Notes: a model not told the origin generated them from the letters alone. Counted from the stretch's first letter, positions 24,450-32,796 are shown. The stretch: DNA of 64,000 nt from Streptomyces lushanensis (GCF_001700515.1 NZ_MAUD01000124.1:24910-88909), one strand, 5' to 3'. Translations and numbers: made by a program.

Positions 24450-24480
24450 ATTATCCCGCATGGCGGGACCCGATGACCAA
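24450..24480 (-). promoter_or_regulatory. DUF3117 promoter with dyad in the spacer
   Basis: On the minus strand TGGTCA/TTGGTC (complement of 24474-24480) and GATAAT (24450-24455) are 18-19 bases apart, giving a leader of about 85 bases. The spacer contains tcccgc-3-gcggga (24454-24468), an inverted repeat overlapping the -10, which could be an operator. This is the main feature of the 311-base divergent gap 24359-24669. Confidence 0.5.
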
Positions 24481-24669
24481 CATCGGGCGGCATCGCTTGT
24501 GCAACGCGCTCCCGCAAAACCACTCAATTCGGCGATCCGCCTGCGATACTTCGCCGCCGCGCCCGCCCCGGCGGCCCGGCATTCCTGGACGCAGGTCACA
24601 TGCCGTCACCGATGATCTCCGCCATGCTGGGGCCGGACAGTACTGCCCGAGCCGCGAAGGGACCCGATC

Positions 24670-25473
24670 ATGGCCGACACCGTGCTCTACGACGTGACTG
24701 ACGGACTCGCAACGATCACGATCAACCGGCCCGAGGCCATGAACGCGTTGAACGTCGAGGCCAAGGTCGCCCTGCGGGACGTGCTGCGGGCCGCCGCCGA
24801 CGACAGCGGTGTACGGGCCGTGCTGCTGACCGCCTCGGGCGACCGCGCGTTCTCGGTGGGGCAGGACCTCAAGGAGCACACGGCGCTGCTCGAAGCGGAC
24901 CGCGAGAGCGGCTCCGGGGACACCATGCGCACCGTACGGGAGCACTACAACCCGATCCTGCGGGCGATCACCGGGATGCCCAAGCCGGTGGTGGCGGGCA
25001 TCAACGGGGTCGCGGCGGGCGCGGGCCTCGGCTTCGCGCTGGCGGCGGACCACCGGCTCGCGGCGGACACGGCCACGTTCAACACGGCGTTCGCGGGCGT
25101 CGCGCTGACCGCGGACTCCGGTGTCTCCTGGACCCTGCCCCGGCTGATCGGCCTCGGCAGGGCCACGGATCTGCTGCTGTTCCCGCGCTCGGTCAAGGCG
25201 CCGGAGGCGTACGGGCTGGGCATGGTCGACAGGCTCGTACCCGCGGCCGATCTCCCGGCCGAGGTCGCCGCGACGGCCCGCGCGCTCGCCTCGGGTCCGA
25301 CGCTCGCGTACGCGGCGCTGAAGGAGTCGCTGGCCTACGGCGCGGCACACCCGCTGGCGCCGACGCTGGAGAAGGAGAACGAGCTCCAGTCGAGGGCGGG
25401 CGCCTCCGAGGACCACGCGATCGCGCTGCGGGCGTTCCTGGCGAAGGAGAAGCCGAGGTACACGGGCCGCTGA
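24670..25473 (+). CDS. enoyl-CoA hydratase/isomerase family protein
   Basis: A 267-residue crotonase-fold protein. The CoA/oxyanion region is MPKPVVAGINGVAAGAGLG and the start has the family ATITINRPEAMNALN. At the catalytic positions it reads ALTADSGVSWTLPRLIGL, with Asp where classical crotonase has Gly/Glu, which is the PaaG-like (isomerase) pattern. So an enoyl-CoA isomerase or epoxide isomerase activity is as likely as hydration. Cytoplasmic. ATG at 24670 has GAAGGGA 8 bases upstream. Convergent with tag, separated by the hairpin at 25493-25520. Confidence 0.88.
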   Translation: MADTVLYDVTDGLATITINRPEAMNALNVEAKVALRDVLRAAADDSGVRAVLLTASGDRAFSVGQDLKEHTALLEADRESGSGDTMRTVREHYNPILRAITGMPKPVVAGINGVAAGAGLGFALAADHRLAADTATFNTAFAGVALTADSGVSWTLPRLIGLGRATDLLLFPRSVKAPEAYGLGMVDRLVPAADLPAEVAATARALASGPTLAYAALKESLAYGAAHPLAPTLEKENELQSRAGASEDHAIALRAFLAKEKPRYTGR

Positions 25474-25492
25474 CGGCGGCGGGACGCCGGAG

Positions 25493-25520
25493 CCGGCGCG
25501 GGGCCCGGGGCCCGCGCCGG
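25493..25520. terminator. GC hairpin between convergent genes
   Basis: 9-bp outer stem (ccggcgcgg / ccgcgccgg) with a self-complementary GC core, between the enoyl-CoA hydratase and tag genes. Confidence 0.65.
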
Positions 25521-25526
25521 GATCCG

Positions 25527-26144
25527 TCAGGGAGCGCCGGTCAGGGACGCGTCGCCGGTCACGGACTCACGGAAGGCGCAGGCGGCCAGATGGTCGTTGA
25601 CCAGACCGCAGGCCTGCATCAGCGCGTAGGCCGTGGTCGGGCCGACGAAGCGGATACCGCGCTTCTTCAGATCCTTCGCCAGCGCCGTGGACTCGTCCGT
25701 GACCGCCGGGATGTCGGCCGTCGTCCTGGGTGCCCGCCGACCCGGACCGGGAGCGTGGGACCAGATCAGTGCGGTCAGCTCGCCCGCGGACCACTCCGCC
25801 AGTGCGCGCGCGTTGGCGATCGTCGCGTCGACCTTGGCGCGGTTGCGGATGATTCCCGGATCGGCGAGCAGCCGGTCACGGTCCGCGTCGGTGAACTCCG
25901 CCACGGACGCGATCTTGAACGAGGCGAACGCCTCACGGAAGCCCTCGCGCCGGCGCAGGATCGTGATCCAGGAGAGGCCGGACTGGAACGCCTCCAGGGA
26001 CAGCCGCTCGAAGAGCGCGTCGTCGCCGCGGACCGGCCGGCCCCACTCGGAGTCGTGGTAGGCGACATAGTCCTCCGTCGACAGCCCCCAGGGGCAGCGC
26101 GGGCGCCCGTCGGGGCCCGCGACGACACCGCCGTCGGCGGTCAT
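25527..26144 (-). CDS. tag: DNA-3-methyladenine glycosylase I
   Basis: A 205-residue Tag glycosylase, which removes 3-methyladenine from alkylated DNA. The N-terminal zinc ligand region is RCPWGLSTEDYVAYHDSEWG, the HhH-like core includes LSLEAFQSGLSWITILRRRE (catalytic Glu in the family lies in this segment), and the C-terminal zinc ligands are in GLVNDHLAACAF. Length is normal. ATG at 26144 overlaps the stop of the DivIVA-like gene by four bases (ATGA), so the two are translationally coupled. The same coupling of tag to a small DivIVA-type membrane protein is, as I recall, found in mycobacteria. Confidence 0.93.
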   Translation of the reverse strand: MTADGGVVAGPDGRPRCPWGLSTEDYVAYHDSEWGRPVRGDDALFERLSLEAFQSGLSWITILRRREGFREAFASFKIASVAEFTDADRDRLLADPGIIRNRAKVDATIANARALAEWSAGELTALIWSHAPGPGRRAPRTTADIPAVTDESTALAKDLKKRGIRFVGPTTAYALMQACGLVNDHLAACAFRESVTGDASLTGAP

Positions 26145-26494
26145 CGGCCGCTCTCCTCTCCCGGTTTCTCGAAGAGATCGGGTGAGGAGACCGCCGTGGC
26201 CTGGGCACCGGCCAGCGCCGCCTCCAGCTCCGCGATCCGCGCGTCCCGCTCGGCGAGCTCCGCGCCGAGCCGGCCGAGCACGTCGTCCACCTCCGCCATC
26301 CGGTAGCCGCGCAGGCCGAGCGGCAGCCGGAGCGTCTCCACATCGGCGCGGCCGACGGGACGGGTCAGGGGCAGGGGGTCCACCAGCCGGTCCGGCGCGG
26401 CCTCCGGCAGGACCGGCTGATCTCCGCCGCCGATGACCGCGAGCGTGACCGCGGCGACGACCACGACCATCGCGATGAGCAAGAACAAGAACAC
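26141..26494 (-). CDS. small membrane-anchored DivIVA-like protein
   Basis: A 117-residue protein with one N-terminal membrane helix (VFLFLLIAMVVVVAAVTLAV) and a cytoplasmic DivIVA-type segment: LRLPLGLRGYRMAEVDDVLG matches the DivIVA N-terminal lipid-binding/turn motif, followed by a coiled coil (RLGAELAERDARIAELEAAL). GTG at 26494 is chosen because GGGGAG is 6 bases upstream; the frame continues far upstream as a shadow of the next genes. Overlaps tag by four bases. It may act as a membrane-curvature or septal/polar adaptor; function inferred only from the motif. Confidence 0.82.
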   Translation of the reverse strand: MFLFLLIAMVVVVAAVTLAVIGGGDQPVLPEAAPDRLVDPLPLTRPVGRADVETLRLPLGLRGYRMAEVDDVLGRLGAELAERDARIAELEAALAGAQATAVSSPDLFEKPGEESGR

Positions 26495-26550
26495 GAGCTT
26501 CTCCCCTGGCAGGAAAACGTCCGGTGCCGATGGTGCCACGGGAAGGCGGT

Positions 26551-26629
26551 TAGGGTCTGTCCGGTCGCTCTTCGCGGACCGGGCCGCGGCGTCCGGGGCC
26601 CGCGAGGAGACCGGCCGGACAGGGCCTGA
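26551..26629. repeat. split TAGGG(T/C)CTGTCCGG palindrome arms
   Basis: tagggtctgtccgg at 26551-26564 and ccggacagggcctga at 26615-26629 are inverted relatives of the palindromes at 30744 and 35459, here separated by about 50 bases. Lies in the 186-base gap between the DivIVA-like and FolP2 genes. Confidence 0.55.
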
Positions 26630-26680
26630 GGTCGCGGACGAGCGGCCGGCAGAACGGGCGGACGCGAGGAGGGAGCGCAG

Positions 26681-27553
26681 ATGCGCGGCGGGACTCTGCG
26701 GCTGGGGCGTCGGGAATTCGACGCGTACGAGCCGGTGATCATGGCGATCGTCAACCGGACACCGGACTCCTTCTACGACCAGGGCGCGTCCTTCCACGAC
26801 GAGCCCGCCCTCGCGCATGTCGAGCGCGCGGTGGCCGAGGGCGCCGCGATCATCGACATCGGCGGGGTGAAGGCCGGGCCCGGGGACGAGGTCACGGCCG
26901 CGGAGGAGGCACGCCGTACGGTCGGCTTCGTCGCCGAGGTGCGCCGCCGCCATCCGGACGTGGTGATCAGCGTCGACACCTGGCGGCACGAGGTGGGCGA
27001 GGCGGTCTGCGAGGCGGGCGCCGATCTGCTGAACGACGCGTGGGGCGGCGTGGATCCCCGGCTCGCGGAGGTCGCCGCGCGGTACGGCGCGGGGCTGGTC
27101 TGCACCCATGCCGGCGGGGCCGAGCCCAGGACCCGGCCGCACCGGGTCGGCTACGACGACGTGATGGCGGACATCCTGCGGGTGACGCTGGGCCTGGCCG
27201 AGCGCGCCCTGGCGCTGGGGGTGCGCCGGGACGGGATCGTCATCGATCCCGGGCACGACTTCGGCAAGAACACCCGGCACTCGCTGGAGGCGACGCGCAG
27301 GCTGGGCGAGATGACGGAGACCGGCTGGCCGGTGCTGGTCTCGCTGTCCAACAAGGACTTCGTGGGCGAGACGCTCGACAAACCGGTCAAGGAACGGCTG
27401 ATCGGGACGCTGGCGACGACGGCGGTGTCCGCGTGGCTCGGGGCCCGGATCTACCGCGTCCACGAGGTCGCGGAGACCCGGCAGGTGGTGGAGATGGTGG
27501 CGGCCGTCGCGGGTCACCGCCCGCCGAAGGTGGCCCGGCGCGGCCTGGCCTGA
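26681..27553 (+). CDS. folP2: FolP2-type dihydropteroate synthase paralogue
   Basis: A 290-residue TIM-barrel of the pterin-binding family. Pterin-site elements are present: IMAIVNRTPDSFYDQG, VISVDTWRHEVGEA, LNDAWGG and IDPGHDFGKN. However, the loop that carries the sulfonamide/pABA site (GGESTRPG in true DHPS) reads GGVKAGPG. This is the FolP2 pattern; mycobacterial FolP2 has been reported to lack dihydropteroate synthase activity, so the substrate is probably different. ATG at 26681 has GGAGGGAG 5 bases upstream. It is the only plus-strand gene in this block and is followed by GC-rich decamer repeats. Confidence 0.88.
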   Translation: MRGGTLRLGRREFDAYEPVIMAIVNRTPDSFYDQGASFHDEPALAHVERAVAEGAAIIDIGGVKAGPGDEVTAAEEARRTVGFVAEVRRRHPDVVISVDTWRHEVGEAVCEAGADLLNDAWGGVDPRLAEVAARYGAGLVCTHAGGAEPRTRPHRVGYDDVMADILRVTLGLAERALALGVRRDGIVIDPGHDFGKNTRHSLEATRRLGEMTETGWPVLVSLSNKDFVGETLDKPVKERLIGTLATTAVSAWLGARIYRVHEVAETRQVVEMVAAVAGHRPPKVARRGLA

Positions 27554-27567
27554 CCGGTCCCCGGCGG

Positions 27568-27617
27568 ACCGCCGGGGACCGCCGGGGACCGCCGGGGACC
27601 GCCGGGGACCGCCGGGG
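27568..27617. repeat. five tandem accgccgggg decamers
   Basis: Five exact 10-base units immediately downstream of folP2 (27568-27617); with the flanking ggtccccggcgg and ggcggtccgcc they can fold into alternative GC hairpins and may act as terminator between the convergent folP2 and LOG genes. Confidence 0.85.
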
Positions 27618-27705
27618 CGGTCCGCCTCCCCGGCGGGCCGCCCCGGCGTTCCCGTGGACCGTCCCGGCGGGTGCGCGGACCGCCCCACCCGGCGTCCGTT
27701 TTCTC

Positions 27706-28455
27706 CTACTTGCCTGTTTCCTTGGTCACCAGCGCGACCGCTTCGTCCACATCGTCCGTGACATGGAACAGCATCAGGTCCTTCTCGGACGCCTTGCCCT
27801 GCGCGACCACGGTGCCGCGCAGCCATTCGACCAGCCCGCCCCAGTACGCCGTGCCGAACAGCACGATCGGGAAGCGGGTCACCTTGCGGGTCTGGACCAG
27901 GGTGAGCGCCTCGAACAGCTCGTCCAGGGTGCCGAGGCCGCCCGGCAGCACCACGAAGCCCTGCGCGTACTTCACGAACATGGTCTTGCGGACGAAGAAG
28001 TAGCGGAAGTTCACACCGATGTCGACATGCGGATTGAGCCCCTGTTCGAAGGGCAGCTCGATCCCGAGCCCCACGGAGATTCCCGACGCCTCCCGGGCCC
28101 CCTTGTTCGCCGCCTCCATCGCGCCGGGACCGCCGCCCGTGATCACCGCGAATCCGGCGTCGACCAGCGCCGCGCCGATGCGGATCCCCGCCTCGTACTC
28201 GGGAGAGCCGACCGGAGTGCGCGCGGAGCCGAAGACGCTGATGGCGCTGGGCAGTTCGGCGAGCGCGCCGAAGCCCTCCACGAACTCCGACTGGATACGC
28301 ATCACTCGCCAGGGGTCGGTGTGCACCCACTCCGAGTCGCCCTCGGTGTCCAGCAGCCGCTGATCGGTCGTACCGGGCTGCACCTGCTCCCGTCGGCGGA
28401 TCACCGGTCCGAGCCGCTGTTCCTCAGGCTTCCGCGCTCCGTCAGGCATGCCCAT
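27706..28455 (-). CDS. LOG-family phosphoribohydrolase-like protein
   Basis: A 249-residue Rossmann-fold protein of the LOG (lonely guy) / TIGR00730 family. The signature PGGLGTLDELFEALTLVQT is intact, as are ISVFGSARTPVG and AVITGGGPGAMEAANKGA. Family members hydrolyse nucleoside 5'-monophosphates (cytokinin-type in plants and some actinobacteria). ATG at 28455 follows GGAGGGAG by about 8 bases; the longer frame to 28692 overlaps dapE. It lies 91 bases downstream of dapE in the same direction, probably one operon, the same order I recall in mycobacteria. Confidence 0.9.
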   Translation of the reverse strand: MGMPDGARKPEEQRLGPVIRRREQVQPGTTDQRLLDTEGDSEWVHTDPWRVMRIQSEFVEGFGALAELPSAISVFGSARTPVGSPEYEAGIRIGAALVDAGFAVITGGGPGAMEAANKGAREASGISVGLGIELPFEQGLNPHVDIGVNFRYFFVRKTMFVKYAQGFVVLPGGLGTLDELFEALTLVQTRKVTRFPIVLFGTAYWGGLVEWLRGTVVAQGKASEKDLMLFHVTDDVDEAVALVTKETGK

Positions 28456-28546
28456 GACCCGCTCCCTCCGCTGCTGTGCGTTGTTCTGGGCAAGGGTAGG
28501 TCCCTGGGCGTGACAAACGGCGAAATTCCGGCGGACGATCAGACCG

Positions 28547-29626
28547 TCACTTGGTGAGCCAGTCGCGCAGACGTTCCTCACAGTGAGTGATCCGCTCGAC
28601 GGCCACACGCTCGTCGCGCTTGTGGGCGACCAGCGGGTCACCCGGGCCGTAGTTGACCGCGGGCACACCGAGTCCGCCGAACCGCGAGACATCCGTCCAG
28701 CCGAACTTGGGCCGTGCCCTGCCGCCCACGGCGGTCATGAAAGCGGCGGCGGCGGGATGCGAGAGACCGGGCAGCGCCGCTCCCGAGTGGTCGTCCACCA
28801 CGAACTCCGCGACCCCGCAGTCCGCGAAGACCTCATGGACATGGGCGACGGCCTCCTCCTCGCTGCGGTCCGGCGCATAGCGGTAGTTGACGGTGACCGT
28901 GCAGGCGTCGGGGATGACATTGCTGGCGACGCCCGCCTCGATCCGTACGGCGTTGAGGCCCTCCCGGTACTCCAGGCCGTCGATCACGGGCCGGCGCGGT
29001 TCATACGCCGCGAGACGGTTCAGGATGGGCGCCGCGGTGTGAATGGCGTTGGAGCCCATCCAGCTCCGCGCCGAGTGTGCGCGCTCACCAGTGGTGTGGA
29101 GAAGGACCCGGAGCGTGCCCTGGCAGCCGCCTTCCACCTCACCGTCGGACGGCTCCAGCAGCACGGCGAAATCGCCCTCCAGCCAGTCCGGGTGTGCGTC
29201 CGCCACATGTCCGAGCCCGTTGAGATCCGCGGCGACCTCTTCGTTGTCGTAGAAGACAAAGGTGAGATCGCGGTTGGGCGCGGGGACCGTCGCCGCGATA
29301 CGCAGCTGGACGGCGACCCCCGACTTCATGTCGCTGGTGCCGCAGCCCCACAGCACCCCGTTCCCGTCCAGTCGCGAGGGCACGTTGCCGGCGATCGGGA
29401 CGGTGTCGATATGACCGGCCAGGATGATCCGCTCGTCCCGCCCGAGCCGTGTCCTGGCCACGACATTGTTGCCGTGCCGGTCGACGGTGAGGTGGGGCAG
29501 GGCACGCAGCGCCTGCTCGATCGCGTCCGCGAGCGGCTTCTCCTCGCCGCTGACCGACGGGAAGTCGACCAGCCACGCGGTGAGCGCCGGGCCGTCCAGA
29601 GTGAGGTCGAGCACATTCTCAGACAT
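28547..29626 (-). CDS. dapE: succinyl-diaminopimelate desuccinylase
   Basis: A 359-residue M20-family metallo-deacylase. Metal and catalytic motifs: ILAGHIDTVP (His, Asp), GCGTSDMKSG (bridging Asp), FYDNEEVAA (catalytic Glu pair), and a C-terminal GPGDPLVAHKRDERV with the last His. DapE hydrolyses N-succinyl-LL-2,6-diaminopimelate in lysine and cell-wall DAP synthesis; dapC, the step before, is 2 kb away. TAGGGT ends 6 bases before the ATG at 29626, so the mRNA may be leaderless. Divergent from the lysozyme-like gene. Confidence 0.93.
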   Translation of the reverse strand: MSENVLDLTLDGPALTAWLVDFPSVSGEEKPLADAIEQALRALPHLTVDRHGNNVVARTRLGRDERIILAGHIDTVPIAGNVPSRLDGNGVLWGCGTSDMKSGVAVQLRIAATVPAPNRDLTFVFYDNEEVAADLNGLGHVADAHPDWLEGDFAVLLEPSDGEVEGGCQGTLRVLLHTTGERAHSARSWMGSNAIHTAAPILNRLAAYEPRRPVIDGLEYREGLNAVRIEAGVASNVIPDACTVTVNYRYAPDRSEEEAVAHVHEVFADCGVAEFVVDDHSGAALPGLSHPAAAAFMTAVGGRARPKFGWTDVSRFGGLGVPAVNYGPGDPLVAHKRDERVAVERITHCEERLRDWLTK

Positions 29627-29632
29627 GCTGTG

Positions 29633-29638
29633 ACCCTA
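29633..29638 (-). promoter_or_regulatory. -10 box, leaderless dapE
   Basis: TAGGGT on the minus strand, 6 bases before the ATG at 29626. Confidence 0.45.
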
Positions 29639-29734
29639 ATACGCCCGGCATGCCCCGCACGCGGCCCGCGCGTGCCGGGCCCGTCACCGCCGCCGCCCCC
29701 GGATCCGGCTCCCGTACGGGTGATCCGACTCCAG

Positions 29735-29740
29735 TACGGT
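29735..29740 (+). promoter_or_regulatory. -10 box, leaderless lysozyme-like gene
   Basis: TACGGT ending 6 bases before GTG 29747. Confidence 0.45.
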
Positions 29741-29746
29741 GGGCCC

Positions 29747-30745
29747 GTGTCCGAGACCGCTCCCCCCTCCCGTCGCGGCCGTTTCCTGCGGATCGCCGCC
29801 GCTCTCGCCGTACTGCTGGCCCTGGCCGGATATATGGCGGTGCAATACCTGTCCGGAGGCGGAGGCGCGCCCAGGTGTGTGGTCCGGGCCACGGACCCTG
29901 CGGGCGAGAACGGTACGGGCGACACCCCCACCTATGAGATGAGCCCGGAGCAGGCCGCGAACGCGGCCACCATCTCGGCGGTCGGCACCACCCGTGGGCT
30001 GCCCGAACGCGCGGTCACGATCGCGCTGGCGACGGCCCTCCAGGAGTCCGCGCTGCGCAATCTGAACCACGGCGACCGGGATTCGCTCGGTCTCTTCCAG
30101 CAGCGCCCCTCGAAGGGATGGGGCACGGCGAAGCAGATCCTCGATCCGGTCTACTCGGCGGGACAGTTCTACGACCATCTCGCCAAGGTCCCCGGCTACT
30201 CGCGGCTGCCGCTCACCGAGGCGGCCCAGCGCGTGCAGCGCAGCGGCTTCCCGCAGGCGTACGCGAAGCACGAGCCGGACGCCGCGCTGCTGGCCGCGGC
30301 GCTCACCGGCCGGTCCGCGGCCTCGCTGACCTGTTCGGCGCCGGACAGCGCCGTGGCCGGCGACGCGGCGAAGGTACGGGCCGCGCTGGTGCGCTCCTTC
30401 GGTTCCGGGGTACGGCCCGCCGGCTCGGACAGCGGCGTGTCCGTACGGGTGTCCGCCACGACGGGAGCGGGCCCGGACACGGCCGTGGACACCGTCGCGG
30501 ACACGGACCCGAGCGGCGGTCCCGCGGGCGACGGCTCCTCGTCCCGGCGCGGCTGGGAGCTGGCGCACTGGGCGGTGGCGCAGGCCTCCGTCCTGCGGAT
30601 CGACGAGGTCAGCTACGCGGGCCGGGTGTGGAGCGCGAAGGAAGCGGACCAGGGCTGGCGGCGGGCGGCTTCGTCCGACGACGCCGCGGAGGCCGGGACG
30701 TCCGGCGGGACCGCCGCCGAGGTCCGTATGCGCATCGCGCGCTAG
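29747..30745 (+). CDS. membrane-anchored lysozyme-like protein
   Basis: A 332-residue protein with an N-terminal signal-anchor (FLRIAAALAVLLALAGYMAV) and an outer domain of lysozyme-like fold: TIALATALQESALRNLNHGD (candidate catalytic Glu) then SLGLFQQRPSKGWGTAKQIL, typical of actinobacterial peptidoglycan hydrolases. The C-terminal third is Ala/Gly/Asp-rich and ends with a small folded part (GWELAHWAVAQASVLRIDEV). Database entries for such proteins are sometimes mislabelled heavy-metal transporters; nothing here supports that. GTG at 29747 lies 6 bases after TACGGT (leaderless). Its TAG stop is the first half of the palindrome at 30744-30768. Confidence 0.78.
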   Translation: MSETAPPSRRGRFLRIAAALAVLLALAGYMAVQYLSGGGGAPRCVVRATDPAGENGTGDTPTYEMSPEQAANAATISAVGTTRGLPERAVTIALATALQESALRNLNHGDRDSLGLFQQRPSKGWGTAKQILDPVYSAGQFYDHLAKVPGYSRLPLTEAAQRVQRSGFPQAYAKHEPDAALLAAALTGRSAASLTCSAPDSAVAGDAAKVRAALVRSFGSGVRPAGSDSGVSVRVSATTGAGPDTAVDTVADTDPSGGPAGDGSSSRRGWELAHWAVAQASVLRIDEVSYAGRVWSAKEADQGWRRAASSDDAAEAGTSGGTAAEVRMRIAR

Positions 30746-30768
30746 GTCCTGTCGCCCGGACAGGACCT
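30744..30768. repeat. palindrome AGGTCCTGTC abutting a TAG stop
   Basis: 10-bp perfect stem (30744-30753 / 30759-30768), 5-base loop. The TAG stop of the lysozyme-like gene (30743-30745) overlaps its left end. Relative of elements at 24118, 26551 and 35459; may also terminate transcription. Confidence 0.75.
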
Positions 30769-31203
30769 GGCGGACCGTTTCACAGCGCACGTAGCGACGC
30801 GTCCCGGCCCCGGCGTCCCCGTACGAGTACCCGTACCAGTACAGCGGCATCCCGTACCCGCGCACGGGCACATCGGCGCACCCGCATACCGGGCGATATC
30901 GCGCACCGCTCAGCCGTACGACCACTCCCTCGGACGGGCGAGTCCTCTACTCTTCCGACCGCATTTCTTCCGATGATCCGGCAACGCCCGCCCCAGCGGT
31001 CGCTCCCCTTGCGCGCCAAGGGAAGTGACGATTCATCGGGCCGCACAGGACACCCATATTTGCCCGATTTCCTCCACCGCCGATCGCGCGTCACGTTATC
31101 GATTCGTTACCTCGGCGCACCGCAACCTCCGCCGCCCTTCGAGGGGTTGTCAGGCCGTCCGATCGACGGACAAGCACTGTTTCCCTCCCGCCAAAGGAGC
31201 ATC
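30769..31203. other. 435-base region without a gene
   Basis: After the palindrome comes GC-rich sequence with short gtaccagtac/cgtacgag runs (30818-30845), then an AT-richer stretch from about 31020 to 31110 that should hold the promoter of the secreted-protein gene. I see no convincing -35/-10 pair. The ribosome site AAAGGAG is at 31194-31200. Confidence 0.4.
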
Positions 31204-31638
31204 ATGTCCCTCCCCGTGACCCGTCGGATCGCCCGTGCCGCGCTGCTCGTCGCCGCCGGCGCGGCCCCCGTGATCGGCGCGGCCGGCTCCGCGAGCGCGG
31301 CGGCACTGCCGCAGGCTCCGGACCTGGGCGCGGTGAGCGCCCTCGACGGCGCCGCCATGGGCAGCACCGTGGACAGCGGCGCGCGGCAGGCCACCGAGGT
31401 GGCGGGCGACCTCGGCGGCAAGGCCGTCAAGAAGGGCGTACCCGCCGCAGGCAAGACCGTCGGCTCGGTCGGCAAGACGGCGACGCCCGCCGTCCAGAAG
31501 GTGGCCGGCGACACCGCGGGGAACGCCGGTGAGCTGGTGGGCACCACCACCTCGACCGCCGCGAAGGGCGCCGGCTCCGCGCCGACCGGCGCCCTCATGG
31601 GCGGCCTGCCGATCCAGGGTCTGCCGATCGGCGGCTGA
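31204..31638 (+). CDS. small Ala/Gly-rich secreted protein
   Basis: A 144-residue exported protein. The Sec signal peptide (MSLPVTRRIARAALLVAAGA, cleaved near ASAAA at about residue 33) is followed by an Ala/Gly/Lys/Thr-rich mature part with a repeated pattern (GKAVKKGVPAAGKTVGSVGK, AVQKVAGDTAGNAGELVG) and the short repeats GLPIQGLPIGG at the C-terminus. Similar Streptomyces proteins are sometimes annotated ATP-binding, but no nucleotide motif is visible. ATG 31204 has AAAGGAG 3 bases upstream. Convergent with dapC. Function unknown; composition suggests an extended wall-associated protein. Confidence 0.75.
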   Translation: MSLPVTRRIARAALLVAAGAAPVIGAAGSASAAALPQAPDLGAVSALDGAAMGSTVDSGARQATEVAGDLGGKAVKKGVPAAGKTVGSVGKTATPAVQKVAGDTAGNAGELVGTTTSTAAKGAGSAPTGALMGGLPIQGLPIGG

Positions 31639-31683
31639 CACGCGAGGCGCCCGCCCGTACACCTGTCCGGCCGCGGCCGTCTC

Positions 31684-32796
31684 TCAGACCAGCCGCTTGA
31701 CCGCCGCCTCGATACGCTCGTCCGTGGCCGTCAGCGCCACCCGCACATGGCGCTCGCCCCCCGGGCCGTAGAAGTCACCGGGCGCGACCAGGATGCCCAG
31801 CTCCGCGAGGTGCGCCACGGTGTCCCAGCACGGCTCGTCGCGCGTCGACCACAGATACAGGCCCGCCTCGCTGTGGTCGATCCGGAAGCCGTGCGCCTCC
31901 AGCGCGCCGCGCAGCGCGGTGCGACGGGCCCCGTACCGCTCACGCTGTTCCCGTACGTGCGTGTCGTCACGGAGCGCCGCCACCGTCGCCGCCTGCACCG
32001 GCGCCGGGGTCATCATCCCGCCGTGCCTGCGGATCTGGAGCAGCTCGCCGAGGACGGCCGCGTCACCCACCACGAACGCCGCGCGGTACCCGGCGAGGTT
32101 GGAGCGCTTGGAGAGCGAGTGGACGGCGACGATCCCCTCGTACGTACCGCCGCAGACGTCCGGGTGCAGCAGGGACACGGGCTCGGTCTCCCAGCCCAGC
32201 TCCAGATAGCACTCGTCGCCCACGACGAGCACTCCGTGCTCCCGCGCCCAGGCCACGATCCGGGCCAGCGCGTCCTTCGCCAGCACCGCTCCGGTCGGAT
32301 TCGACGGCGAGTTCAGCCAGAGGAGCTTCACGTCCTCCAGTCCCGCGCCCGCGGGATCGGCCGCGAGGGCCTCCACGTCGTACGGCACGGGCTCGGTGCG
32401 GGCGAGCCGCGCCCCGACCTCGTACGTCGGGTACGCGAGCCGCGGATGGGCGACCCGGTCGCCCGCGCCGAGGCCGAGCTGTGTGGGCAGCCAGGCCACC
32501 AGCTCCTTGGAGCCGAGCACCGGCAGTACGTTCTCGTGCGTCACCCCGTGTGCGCCGAGCCTGCTCCCCGCCCATCCGGTCAGCGCGTCCCGCAGCGCGG
32601 CCGTGCCCCACACCGTGGGATACCCGGGCGAGTCGGCGGCGTCGGCCAGCGCGCGCCGGATCGGCTCGGGGACCGGGTCGACCGGAGTGCCGATGGACAG
32701 GTCGACGATCCCGTCGGGATGAGCCGTGGCCCTCGCCTTGTGGGGCTCCAGCTTGTCCCAGGGGAAAAGGGGAAGGCGCGAAGAGACAGCGGACAC
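31684..32796 (-). CDS. dapC: succinyldiaminopimelate aminotransferase
   Basis: A 370-residue fold-type I PLP aminotransferase. Key points: WLNSPSNPTGAVL, VVGDECYLELGW (Asp/Tyr at the cofactor), and the Schiff-base Lys in VHSLSKRSNLAGYR. The SLSKRSN form and the opening LPLFPWDKLEPHKARA are typical of actinobacterial DapC, which transaminates N-succinyl-2-amino-6-ketopimelate before DapE. GTG at 32796 is preferred, with AAAGAG upstream; ATG-like start at 32820 adds eight residues. The ferredoxin gene lies upstream in the same direction, but a strong hairpin at 32875-32910 separates them. Confidence 0.9.
   Translation of the reverse strand: MSAVSSRLPLFPWDKLEPHKARATAHPDGIVDLSIGTPVDPVPEPIRRALADAADSPGYPTVWGTAALRDALTGWAGSRLGAHGVTHENVLPVLGSKELVAWLPTQLGLGAGDRVAHPRLAYPTYEVGARLARTEPVPYDVEALAADPAGAGLEDVKLLWLNSPSNPTGAVLAKDALARIVAWAREHGVLVVGDECYLELGWETEPVSLLHPDVCGGTYEGIVAVHSLSKRSNLAGYRAAFVVGDAAVLGELLQIRRHGGMMTPAPVQAATVAALRDDTHVREQRERYGARRTALRGALEAHGFRIDHSEAGLYLWSTRDEPCWDTVAHLAELGILVAPGDFYGPGGERHVRVALTATDERIEAAVKRLV

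Noticed and set aside
24360..24669. Small reading frame at 24405-24599 on the minus strand
   Set aside because: It lies across the divergent promoter region, lacks a ribosome site and overlaps the dyad and -10 box.
27568..27617. CRISPR-like repeats
   Set aside because: Units are 10 bases and directly tandem without spacers; no cas genes.
30769..31203. c-di-AMP (ydaO) riboswitch in front of the secreted-protein gene, known before some Streptomyces cell-wall genes
   Set aside because: The characteristic conserved blocks were not found; an Infernal search would be needed.
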